Shown here: positions 15,959-23,719 of the stretch, in pieces
Position numbering within the stretch: the stretch's first letter is position 1
How the letters are laid out: each line of letters begins with the position of its first letter
Assembly (NCBI GenBank): GCA_015064665.1
Contig: SVRU01000035.1
Coordinates: forward strand, 1-27,274
Length of the DNA: 27,274 nt
Source: Oscillospiraceae bacterium
GTDB lineage: Bacteria; Bacillota_A; Clostridia; Oscillospirales; CAG-272
Direction: 5' to 3'
Notes under the pieces: model-generated
The model's input: the letters and a program-made list of their open reading frames with translations, nothing else
Databases searched by the model: none
What the model was told of the DNA's origin: nothing
Program-made: the position numbers and the translations under genes

Positions 15959-17251
15959 CTATCCCTCCGCATATTTAATCAATCCTTGCACCTCGGACAC
16001 TCTGCGGTATTTTCCGCATGCAACAAGTGCAAACAGCGCCGCGCCGCAAGCCGCCTCTTCGGTATAAATTGGGACGCGGAGCTTACCGCCGAAGCTCTTT
16101 TCTGCCTTGTGAACCAAGGCTTTATTTTTTCTTAAGCCGTTACCCGAGCCTATTATACCTACTCTTTTCTCTCCCATAGCAAGATACATACCGTAAAGCT
16201 CGTCGATCATTCCGCAAAGCACGCCTGCCGTCAAGTCGGAGGGCGTGAAATTTTCGACGGATAAATTAGTTATGCTTCCTCTGATATTAGGATTGCTTCT
16301 CGTTCCGGCAAAGCGCGTGTCAACCTTCAGCGTGGTTTCTTCCTTTTCCTTTAAAAGTCTGTCCATAACTGCGTAAACGTCAACATCTGCATCGCTGACA
16401 GCCCAAATCAGCTGTTTATAAAATTCCCTCAAAAGAGAATATGCTCTTCCGCCGCACAAAGCAGCGCCGACAACGAGATATTTGCCGTCAAAGTAAGGTC
16501 TTGATTCAACGTTTTCGGCTGAAATCGGATGATCCGACACTATGGATATTTGACTTCCCGTTCCAACGTTTATTAAGAGGCTGTTCTCGTCGGCAAGCGT
16601 AGCAAACACGCTTGCCTGATTATCGCCTATTGCGACGGAAACCGGAATTTCGCGGTACTTGCCGATAATTTCAAATCCGTCGGTCACTCGTTCTGCGTAA
16701 TCATAATCAAAGCTTTTGGTTTCGGGATTATAAAGTCCGAGGCTTGCCGCGTCGCTTGAGTGAAGTATCGGCTTTTTATTATTGCACAGTACCATTCCGA
16801 GATAATCGTGTACAGTGCAGTAGGTAACGGCGTCAGCCGGCACAAGTCCGTTTTCGCGGTTATAAAAATCCGTCACGTTGCCGTATCCGGAAAAGCTGCC
16901 AAGATAGGCGGCATAGGTTGTATCCTTGTAAGGAAGATTTCCCCTGCCATCCTGCCATGTGTAGAGGGGACTGACGGCCTTGCCGTCTTTATCGACGTAA
17001 AGAATTCCGTGCATCTGACCTGTCAGACCTATCGCTATAATCTCGCCCTCAAAATCCCCTAAAAGCGAGTCTAACATTCCCAGAGAGACAGAGATGATCT
17101 TAGATACATCCTGTATCTTTTCCCATGCGTTGCAGGTTGAAATAAACGCATCCGAATTGACGGTAGTTGATTTGACTACGCCCCCCGTTTCAGCATCAAG
17201 AACTACGGCACATATTCCTGTAGTTCCAAGATCAATTCCTAATACCTTCAT
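15959..17251 (-). CDS. FGGY carbohydrate kinase, sedoheptulokinase-like
   Basis: A 430-residue sugar kinase of the FGGY family. The N-terminal phosphate-binding motif is GIDLGTTG (5-12), the substrate loop includes GLTGQMHGILY (75-85) and YTWQDGRG (97-104), the catalytic base region is VAIGDNQASVFA (D210), and the adenosine motif is GIIGSGNGLRKN. TWQDGR, T(V/I)HDY, GDxQAS and the PYF-x5-GxAAxLxGG segment match the layout of animal sedoheptulokinase (SHPK/CARKL) better than xylulokinase or glycerol kinase as I recall them. The likely reaction is ATP-dependent phosphorylation of a ketose or polyol. In this operon the substrate may be a product or precursor of the glycyl radical enzyme rather than sedoheptulose. 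GGAGG lies 4 bases before the ATG, and 12 bases separate it from the GRE gene. Confidence 0.82.
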   Translation of the reverse strand: MKVLGIDLGTTGICAVVLDAETGGVVKSTTVNSDAFISTCNAWEKIQDVSKIISVSLGMLDSLLGDFEGEIIAIGLTGQMHGILYVDKDGKAVSPLYTWQDGRGNLPYKDTTYAAYLGSFSGYGNVTDFYNRENGLVPADAVTYCTVHDYLGMVLCNNKKPILHSSDAASLGLYNPETKSFDYDYAERVTDGFEIIGKYREIPVSVAIGDNQASVFATLADENSLLINVGTGSQISIVSDHPISAENVESRPYFDGKYLVVGAALCGGRAYSLLREFYKQLIWAVSDADVDVYAVMDRLLKEKEETTLKVDTRFAGTRSNPNIRGSITNLSVENFTPSDLTAGVLCGMIDELYGMYLAMGEKRVGIIGSGNGLRKNKALVHKAEKSFGGKLRVPIYTEEAACGAALFALVACGKYRRVSEVQGLIKYAEG

Positions 17252-17263
17252 AGCTCCTCCGAT

Positions 17264-19594
17264 TTAACAGCCGATTGTTGTTGATGCTGGGTCGAGTCTG
17301 ATAATAATATCATTCTGTATCGCGGGAGAAAGATCAAGGAAATTAACGAAGGTTCCGTGAATACGCATAATGTAAACACCGCTTGGTGCATACTTTTTCG
17401 GGTTAGCGAGAACCTTACGAAGCATCTCGGGCGTGGTAACGTTAACGTAAAGATAAAATGGAGATACTCCGTTTTGGTACTCATTAAAGAAAAGCGGAAT
17501 AATTACGTTGTTTTTAAACTCAATTCCCTTTTCCTCTAATGAAACACCCTTAAAATACTTGGGATCTATACCTATATGCGAAGCATATCCGCCGTTAAAC
17601 TCTTCAAACGGAAGCTCCATATTTGAAAGCATGCGGAATCCAAGACCGCCTGATGCCGCGCCGTAGAGAGGGTCTACTCCGTATCCGAGCATATCGCGCG
17701 ACTTTCTTCCGTCGGGAGTTGCGCCAACCCAATAACCGTAAAGCAGGTGTGTTGACGGACTCGAGAAATCGGGACGGAAGCTGTTGCCAAGATAATTTTT
17801 ACGTCTGCGTATCATCTCGGACACGCGAAGTGCTATTTCGCGAGCCTCTTTGTCTGCCGTTTGCTCGTGGTTTCCGAATTTCGGGCAGGCGAGCAGATAT
17901 TTTCTGAGCTCCTCACTGCCTTCGAAATTGTTTTTAAGCGCATCAACAAGATGCAAGTCATCATCGGGATAATCTTTCAGGTAGCAATCTATTGCCACAA
18001 ATGAATCGGCAAGAACCGAAAGACCGTGCACAAGACAGCCGCTGCCGTTATATTTTGTTCCCTGCTTCTCGGTGTCACGCATATCCGCGCCGTATTCAAG
18101 ACCGCCCATAAAGGTGCTGAGGAATGGAACGCGAAGCTCCGAAAGCGCAACTGACGCACCGTTAGCCGAGTCACACATATCGTCTATAACCTTTTCAAGA
18201 GCTTGATAGTAAGCCTCTCTGACGACTTTAAGCGAGCATTTCGGAATATCGGCAAGCTTCTCACCTGTTACGTTCGAAACACCGCCGGTAAGCACCGCTT
18301 CGAGCACCTTCGGAAGACTAAGCCAACTATTAGTTGTATTTCCGTTATCCTTGCCCATAATCAAGGGCTCCTGACAGCCTGCAATGGAGTAATCCGCAAG
18401 GTCGCACTTCTCCGTTCCGTTACGCGAAAGAACCTCGAATATCGAATCGTCATTAAATAGGGACGGCGTAAGAACACCCGCGCTGAAGAAAAATCTGCCA
18501 AGCTCTCGATAGAGCTCGTCGGGAGTATTTTTATGAAGCTTGACCGAGAGAATGGGCTGCGGAAGATTCATATCGTAATACGCGTCAAGAATAGCGTACG
18601 ACATAACGCTCGTAAGGTCACGGCCGTCCGTATCTCTGCCGCCGATTATTACGTTCTGTGAGATAGCCCAGCTTCTGTCACCGACGTTATAGAAAACGAG
18701 AAAATGCTTAAAAAGCTCTGCGGCTTCCTCACGCGAAAGTCCGTTTCTGTACGGTTCGAATATTCTGTCCGCATTTCCGACCGAGAAGGCGTAGGGGTTG
18801 GGAGCCTGCTCTATGCACATCACCTGCCAAAGAAGTATGTAAAGCTGAATTGCTTCTTCAAGATTTGTTGCAGGACCTCCGTTAATTTTGCTAAGAGTCT
18901 TTTCCATTACAGAAAGCTTTTCAAGATTTGCCCCGACGGCCGTCTCCTTTTTCTCATTTATAAGGAGAATATAACGTCCGATGAGAATCTTAATGCCCTC
19001 AAGCGCTATTTTGGCAGCTCTGTAAAATTCCCCGTCCTTAGCCTTGGCGTCACTTATCAGCTTATCAATGCCGTATTTAAGCGCCGAGCGAAAATCGGGA
19101 ATGACGTGTCCTGTTACCTGCTCAACAAAGAATATCACCTCTTTGGTATACTGCTCCGCTTTATCATAGGTTTTGTTCAGTTTTTCAACCATTTGAGTGT
19201 TTTCGGTATAACGGCGCATGCGCTCGATGCGCTCAGCTGTAAATTCCTCGTTTGGCTCGATATCATTGTAGATAGCCGTTGGGTCGCAATAACCCGAAAA
19301 GCCTTCCACCTTGAAGGATGGGTTGATAAGCGCGTAGCTTTTGGCGAACGCATCTCTTTGCGTACCGACGAAGATAGCGTTATCACTTAGCGAGAGCGGT
19401 ATCTGTCTTAACACCTCGCACAAAAGAAAAGCCTTTTTCTCTTCCATACAAAGCTTGGCGTACTTCTCTTCTGCGTTTGCCTCAATCTCCTTAATTAAAA
19501 ACCAACCGTCAAGACGTTTTATTTCCCGTTCCTCGCGGTACAAGGCTTTTGCCATTTCGGTTATTTCACCGTTTTTATATATATTCCTTAACAT
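17264..19594 (-). CDS. Glycyl radical enzyme, dehydratase/C-O lyase-like, unknown substrate
   Basis: A 776-residue anaerobic enzyme of the pyruvate formate-lyase superfamily. The thiyl-radical cysteine is C407 in IAGCQEPLIMGKDNG. The G-C-x-E-P pattern with E409 is that of glycyl radical dehydratases and lyases (glycerol, propanediol, hydroxyproline, choline types), not of formate lyases, which have a C-C pair. The radical glycine is G747 in IMRIHGTFVNFLDL, 29 residues from the end, in the usual place but with RIHGTF instead of RVxGY/F. ATPDGR (625-630) is the conserved loop before the glycine domain. The segment after it (LGYGVDPLYGAASGG) departs from the common SDG-x-SP form. Ten bases upstream is its activase, 12 bases downstream the kinase; GGAG precedes the ATG. 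I infer radical C-O cleavage of a mannose-derived sugar or polyol; the 1,5-anhydrohexitol 6-phosphate lyases YbiW/PflD are a precedent for sugar substrates. Confidence 0.85.
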   Translation of the reverse strand: MLRNIYKNGEITEMAKALYREEREIKRLDGWFLIKEIEANAEEKYAKLCMEEKKAFLLCEVLRQIPLSLSDNAIFVGTQRDAFAKSYALINPSFKVEGFSGYCDPTAIYNDIEPNEEFTAERIERMRRYTENTQMVEKLNKTYDKAEQYTKEVIFFVEQVTGHVIPDFRSALKYGIDKLISDAKAKDGEFYRAAKIALEGIKILIGRYILLINEKKETAVGANLEKLSVMEKTLSKINGGPATNLEEAIQLYILLWQVMCIEQAPNPYAFSVGNADRIFEPYRNGLSREEAAELFKHFLVFYNVGDRSWAISQNVIIGGRDTDGRDLTSVMSYAILDAYYDMNLPQPILSVKLHKNTPDELYRELGRFFFSAGVLTPSLFNDDSIFEVLSRNGTEKCDLADYSIAGCQEPLIMGKDNGNTTNSWLSLPKVLEAVLTGGVSNVTGEKLADIPKCSLKVVREAYYQALEKVIDDMCDSANGASVALSELRVPFLSTFMGGLEYGADMRDTEKQGTKYNGSGCLVHGLSVLADSFVAIDCYLKDYPDDDLHLVDALKNNFEGSEELRKYLLACPKFGNHEQTADKEAREIALRVSEMIRRRKNYLGNSFRPDFSSPSTHLLYGYWVGATPDGRKSRDMLGYGVDPLYGAASGGLGFRMLSNMELPFEEFNGGYASHIGIDPKYFKGVSLEEKGIEFKNNVIIPLFFNEYQNGVSPFYLYVNVTTPEMLRKVLANPKKYAPSGVYIMRIHGTFVNFLDLSPAIQNDIIIRLDPASTTIGC

Positions 19595-19604
19595 ATCCTT
19601 CTCC

Positions 19605-20306
19605 TCACGCGTGGATTGTTTTCAAATGATACTCGGCAAAGATCATGTGAAATGCCCGAAGCTGATCTTTTGAAACAAAGCCGTCTTCTATCAGGTATTC
19701 ACTCTTCCACTTTTCCTTGCCGTATTCGTGATAAGGCAGAAACTCAAATACCGCGTTCGCGGTATCAAAACCGGAAAGATATTCCGCAAACCCACGGGGA
19801 TTTTCGGCATTTATATGATTAATCAGCGGTATTCTGATATGCATCTGTCTTTGAGTTCTGCACAGATACTCATAATTTTTCAGAAGAGGTTCAATGCTTA
19901 CACCCGTAAATTTTTTAAATGCATCTCTGTCGTAATGCTTAAAGTCCATCACAAGATAGTCAACGTGCTGCTGTATTTCGGGAAGATGCTCGGAGATTCC
20001 GTTTGTTTCAAGCGCTGTGTGAATGCTCTCGGCGCGAAGCCGCTTTAATACCTCAACCAGATCCTTATACTGCATGGTAGCTTCCCCGCCGGTAAAAGTC
20101 ACGCCGCCGCCGGAAAAGAACATCGCGCGGCTTCTTATACATTCCATAACTATTTGCTCTGTGCTGTATTCACTGCCGCCCGAAAAAGCCATTCCCTCGG
20201 GATTTGAGCACCACGGGCAACGCATATTACACCCCTGCAGATGATAAACCAGACGATTTCCGGGTCCGTCCTGTGAAAAATTAAAGCCTTTAAAAAAGAT
20301 TTTCAT
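19605..20306 (-). CDS. Radical SAM glycyl radical enzyme activase
   Basis: A 233-residue radical SAM protein that installs the glycyl radical on the enzyme encoded 10 bases downstream. The [4Fe-4S]/SAM motif is CNMRCPWC (C26, C30, C33), preceded by FSQDGPGNR and followed by SNPEG, all hallmarks of GRE activases. GGGVTFTGGEATMQ (66-79) is the SAM-binding GGE motif. VMDFKHYDRDAFKKFTGV and a terminal barrel complete it. It lacks the ferredoxin-like insertion with two extra clusters present in most GRE activases, so its length is like the pyruvate formate-lyase activase. The ATG follows GAGG at about 8 bases. It is co-transcribed with the upstream beta-mannosidase gene (23 bases). Confidence 0.93.
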   Translation of the reverse strand: MKIFFKGFNFSQDGPGNRLVYHLQGCNMRCPWCSNPEGMAFSGGSEYSTEQIVMECIRSRAMFFSGGGVTFTGGEATMQYKDLVEVLKRLRAESIHTALETNGISEHLPEIQQHVDYLVMDFKHYDRDAFKKFTGVSIEPLLKNYEYLCRTQRQMHIRIPLINHINAENPRGFAEYLSGFDTANAVFEFLPYHEYGKEKWKSEYLIEDGFVSKDQLRAFHMIFAEYHLKTIHA

Positions 20307-20329
20307 AACGCAAGCCTCTTTGACGTCGG

Positions 20330-22576
20330 TTAAGAACGCAGGTTGTATTTTTCAATCCACTCCTTATACTTTCCAAGGTCATAGGGTATGAAGCCGGTGG
20401 TGTAGTGGTTGAAGCCCTCCTCGCCGTTTGCTTGCCATCTTATGATAAGCATCTTATGCTCGCTGTATTCAACGGGCAGCTTTCCGATTACCGTAGTGGT
20501 ATTTTTCTCGGCAGCGAACTCTTTTTCAAACAATACTTTATCTGTTTCGGAATCGATAATAATAACCTTACCTTTAACGGTATCGAGGGTATCGTTACAA
20601 GCGCAAATCTTCTGATGCTTGTCATAAAGCTCGTCTAGTGCGATTATAAAGGGTTTTTGCAAACGTCTCATATAATAGTAGGAAAGCTTTTTTGAAAAGT
20701 AATAGTCAACAACCGAATCAGATGTCTGAGGCCATCCGTCAATCAAGTTCCACCAGATAAGTCCCGAGCGCAAAGGACGGTTGACTCGCATTCTTTCAAT
20801 GAAATACTTATTCGCTTCCGCCTGGCTAATCTGCGATGCGAGAACGAACTGCTCGGGATCCGTGGGCACAGTTTTGAACATCTGACGCACCTGATAATCC
20901 ATAACCATCATACGCGCGTCATTTCCCGTTTGGTCGCTTGAATGGAATATCCATTCGGGATTGTTAAAATAAGGCCAAAGATTCTCGGGTGTAATAAATT
21001 TCTTTAAGGATTCGAAATTCGGGCATCCGTGATATCCTGTCTCACTGACGAAGTGCAGCCTTGAGTGCTTTTGGAAATCCGACTTATAATAATCACGCTG
21101 ACCCCAAAGATGCTCCTCGGGCGAGCACAGATTAGGATTGTCAAACACGGTATCCGAAACGTACGGAGAGGAAGCGAGATAAGGTCTTCCGACGTCGTTT
21201 TTATAAATTACCTCGGGCAGCACTTCTCTTGTAATTTTATTCAGCGACGGACGAACCCTCGCGCGCTTCATCATACAGTCAATCTCGTTATCTCCGCTCC
21301 ATAGAACGATAGACGGGTGATTTCTATATTCTCTTACGATGGAGGTAGCCTCACTGCGAATAAGCTCGTAAAACTCTTCGGTCTGAGGATAGTTGTTGCA
21401 AGCCATAGCAAAGTCCTGCCATACCATTATTCCGTGCCTATCGCAGAAATCAAAAAACTTATGATCCTCGTAAACGTTACCGCCCCAGCAACGAATTATA
21501 TTGGAGTTCGAATCATCAACCAAAGCAAGAGCCTCGTCGTATCTTTCGGCATCTCTTGAATGAAACGCATCAAGCGGCACCCAGTTTGTGCCTTTACACA
21601 TTATCTCCTCTTCATTGACGACGAATCTGAAATAGCCGTTTTTGCCGTCCGTGGATTCCGAACGCTGAAGCTCAACGCTTCTTATACCGAAAGAAGTCTT
21701 CTTCTCGTGCACGAGCTCTCCCTCGGAATATATACGCAAAACCGCATCGTACACATTTGGCTCTCCGTATCCCTTAGGCCACCAAAGCTTAGGATTATCT
21801 ACGCTGAATTTATATCTTCCCGCGGAATACTTTATAGGGAATCTATGATATATTCTGCTGTCGCCGCAGGAGGCGTCTATTTCTATTTCTACGTTACGGA
21901 AGTCCTCAAAATCGCTCTCGGTCACGTAACAGAAGCTGCTCCTCGAATCAACGTAATCCTGCTTATCGTCGGGAGTGAAATCGAAAAAGGTCTGCGTAAA
22001 TCTGATTTTATCGCGAACTTCAAGATAAACGTCTCGCCAAAGCCCGCTCGTCACAGCTCTGGGCATTATGTCCCAGCCGTACGTGTGAGGAGCTCGGCGA
22101 ATGTAAGTATTGACCGGTGTCTCCCGCCAGCTGACTGCAATATTGAATATATCATAGTCACGGCTGTGAGTATGTATTACCGGTGAGCTTATATGCACCG
22201 TAAGCTTGTTTTCACCGTCGGAAAGGTAGCTGCCCACCTCAAACTCCACGGGAATAAACATATTATTGCTTTCGCCTATTTTGACGTCGTTTATATAATA
22301 CTCGGCAAGACAGTCGACGCCGCGAAAAACAAGATAGACGTTTTTGCGTTCCTTGGGCGCAACAAATGATGTTTCATACCACCATTCGTAGTCCTCGTAT
22401 TTTTCGGTCTCACGTATGTTCATGCCCATATAAAGATCCTTCGGCAGAAGTCCAGCGTCACACATATCAAGCTGAACACACCCAGGAACAGTTCCGGCAA
22501 GTTTTATAGGCGTATCGTCGCTTCCTTGCCTTTTTCCCCGGAGCTTCCATTTTCCGTTAAGTGATAAAGTTTTCAT
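20330..22576 (-). CDS. GH2 beta-mannosidase
   Basis: A 748-residue cytosolic glycosidase. The N-terminal galactose-binding-like domain (about 1-170) has NGKWKLRG and VPGCVQLDM, then the HTYGWDIMPRAVTSGLWRDV segment typical of GH2 beta-mannosidases. Next come an immunoglobulin-like domain and the TIM barrel. The acid/base is E431 in YRNHPSIVLWSGDNEID and the nucleophile is E512 in FVSETGYHGCP. WQDFAMACNNYP is also the mannosidase form. The enzyme removes terminal beta-mannose from short oligosaccharides or glycosides. The start is the ATG at 22576, with GGAG 5 bases before it; an upstream in-frame ATG at 22609 lacks a site. It is the first gene of the GRE operon, so mannoside cleavage and the radical enzyme are expressed together. 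No signal peptide is seen. Confidence 0.9.
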   Translation of the reverse strand: MKTLSLNGKWKLRGKRQGSDDTPIKLAGTVPGCVQLDMCDAGLLPKDLYMGMNIRETEKYEDYEWWYETSFVAPKERKNVYLVFRGVDCLAEYYINDVKIGESNNMFIPVEFEVGSYLSDGENKLTVHISSPVIHTHSRDYDIFNIAVSWRETPVNTYIRRAPHTYGWDIMPRAVTSGLWRDVYLEVRDKIRFTQTFFDFTPDDKQDYVDSRSSFCYVTESDFEDFRNVEIEIDASCGDSRIYHRFPIKYSAGRYKFSVDNPKLWWPKGYGEPNVYDAVLRIYSEGELVHEKKTSFGIRSVELQRSESTDGKNGYFRFVVNEEEIMCKGTNWVPLDAFHSRDAERYDEALALVDDSNSNIIRCWGGNVYEDHKFFDFCDRHGIMVWQDFAMACNNYPQTEEFYELIRSEATSIVREYRNHPSIVLWSGDNEIDCMMKRARVRPSLNKITREVLPEVIYKNDVGRPYLASSPYVSDTVFDNPNLCSPEEHLWGQRDYYKSDFQKHSRLHFVSETGYHGCPNFESLKKFITPENLWPYFNNPEWIFHSSDQTGNDARMMVMDYQVRQMFKTVPTDPEQFVLASQISQAEANKYFIERMRVNRPLRSGLIWWNLIDGWPQTSDSVVDYYFSKKLSYYYMRRLQKPFIIALDELYDKHQKICACNDTLDTVKGKVIIIDSETDKVLFEKEFAAEKNTTTVIGKLPVEYSEHKMLIIRWQANGEEGFNHYTTGFIPYDLGKYKEWIEKYNLRS

Positions 22577-22615
22577 ATTATCTCCAATCCTAAAATTTAA
22601 TATGCTCATAATATT

Positions 22616-22644
22616 ATTTTAAAGCTTATCGAATATCCCTTCAA
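22616..22644 (-). promoter_or_regulatory. Promoter of the beta-mannosidase/GRE operon
   Basis: On the minus strand TTGAAG (22639-22644), 17 bases and TAAAAT (22616-22621). It is moderate in strength and lies in the 170-base region shared with the divergent AraC gene, which is the likely activator. Confidence 0.6.
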
Positions 22645-22685
22645 CTATAATTCACGGTTTAATTCACTAAATTTTCGGAATTACA

Positions 22686-22714
22686 TTGACTTTACGAATT
22701 TTTTATTATATAAT
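22686..22714 (+). promoter_or_regulatory. Sigma-A promoter of the second AraC gene
   Basis: TTGACT (22686-22691), 17 bases and TATAAT (22709-22714), 32 bases before the ATG. Confidence 0.8.
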
Positions 22715-22746
22715 GAGCACGAAAAACCTTTAATGCGGAGAAAAAT

Positions 22747-23556
22747 ATGAAGAATATAAGCGAACAAAAGGTCTCAAGACTCGAAAAGGAAGGCACGGCA
22801 CACGCGACGGTTACCTTAAAGAACTTTTTCGGCGTACGTCCTATACATTGGCACAATTTTTATGAGCTTGAGCTGATTTTGGAGGGAGTAGGCTCTCATA
22901 TACTCAACGGTGAGGAATATCCAATAAAGCGAGGCTCGGCGCATCTTCTTACGCCGACTGATTTTCACACCTTAAAGGCTACCGAGCCTATGAAGCTATG
23001 GCACGTATCTTTTGACGAGCAAATGCTTACGGAGCGCAGAATGTACGAGCTTTCCTCAGACGGTGTGCAGAAAAGCTTCGAACTTGGCGAAAAAACAATG
23101 ACTCATCTTTCTAATCTTTTGGAGCTGCTCCGCGATGAAAGCAATATTGAATACGGTTGCTCAAAGGAGCTTTGCGAAAGCATTTTATGTATACTTTTGC
23201 GCTCCTCGCCTGACAAACGCAAAATCAAGAGGACTCAAGTAAGCGGAATACGCCGTGCTATGCTCTATATAAATATGCATTTCAGAGAAAATCCATCGCT
23301 TACCGATGTTGCAAAGCAGGCTGGATTCCATCCCAATTATTTCAGCGAGCTTTTCAAAGAGGTCACCGGCGAAAACTACACGGCGCATCTCACTACCCTT
23401 AAGCTTGGATATGCAAAAAGCCTTTTATCCGCCGGCGTTTCGGTCAGTGACGCGTGTTACAACTCCGGCTTCGGCTCACTGTCCGGTTTTCTCACGGCAT
23501 TTAAAAAGGGCGTCGGAATGACGCCTTACGAATATAAAAAATCAACATCCGTATAA
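22747..23556 (+). CDS. AraC-family transcriptional regulator
   Basis: A 269-residue regulator. The N-terminal cupin sensor is clear (IHWHNFYELELILEGVGSHILNGEEYPIKRGSAHLLTP, with the HWHNFYE metal/ligand motif at about 34-40). The AraC DNA-binding domain covers about 165-265 (SLTDVAKQAGFHPNYFSELF, VSDACYNSGFGSLSGFLTAF, GMTPYEYKKS). The ATG follows GGAG at 6 bases. It is transcribed away from the beta-mannosidase/GRE operon across 170 bases and is likely its sugar-responsive activator. It differs from the AraC protein at 11217 in length and sensor sequence, so the two gene sets probably answer to different inducers. Confidence 0.92.
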   Translation: MKNISEQKVSRLEKEGTAHATVTLKNFFGVRPIHWHNFYELELILEGVGSHILNGEEYPIKRGSAHLLTPTDFHTLKATEPMKLWHVSFDEQMLTERRMYELSSDGVQKSFELGEKTMTHLSNLLELLRDESNIEYGCSKELCESILCILLRSSPDKRKIKRTQVSGIRRAMLYINMHFRENPSLTDVAKQAGFHPNYFSELFKEVTGENYTAHLTTLKLGYAKSLLSAGVSVSDACYNSGFGSLSGFLTAFKKGVGMTPYEYKKSTSV

Positions 23557-23653
23557 TATCAGCCGATATATCCACATAGATTAATTCTACGGTTAATCAT
23601 TTACTATACTCAAATGTTTTCTCATATATTTTACCGATATAAAATTCACAAAA

Positions 23654-23691
23654 AAGAGTCGAGAACAGATTTTAATCTGCAATCGACTCTT
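23654..23691 (-). terminator. Intrinsic terminator after the PHP gene
   Basis: Arms AAGAGTCGA and TCGACTCTT (9 bp) enclose an inner CAGATT/AATCTG hairpin. On the minus strand the stem runs into CTTTTTTGTG, a good U-tract. It lies between the convergent AraC and PHP genes and may act on both, although the plus-strand flank (AATTATT) is weaker. Confidence 0.85.
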
Positions 23692-23719
23692 AATTATTAA
23701 ATATAAATAACAGGATTCT

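Noticed and set aside
18704..19390. A 228-codon plus-strand frame
   Set aside because: It lies inside the glycyl radical enzyme gene on the opposite strand; no ribosome site or recognisable motif.
17264..19594. Pyruvate formate-lyase or anaerobic ribonucleotide reductase
   Set aside because: The active site has a single Cys in GCQEP with a following Glu rather than the Cys-Cys of formate lyase. There is no ATP-cone or NrdD-type C-terminal zinc site.
21560..22186. A 208-codon plus-strand frame
   Set aside because: It is antisense to the GH2 beta-mannosidase gene, which is well supported by catalytic motifs.
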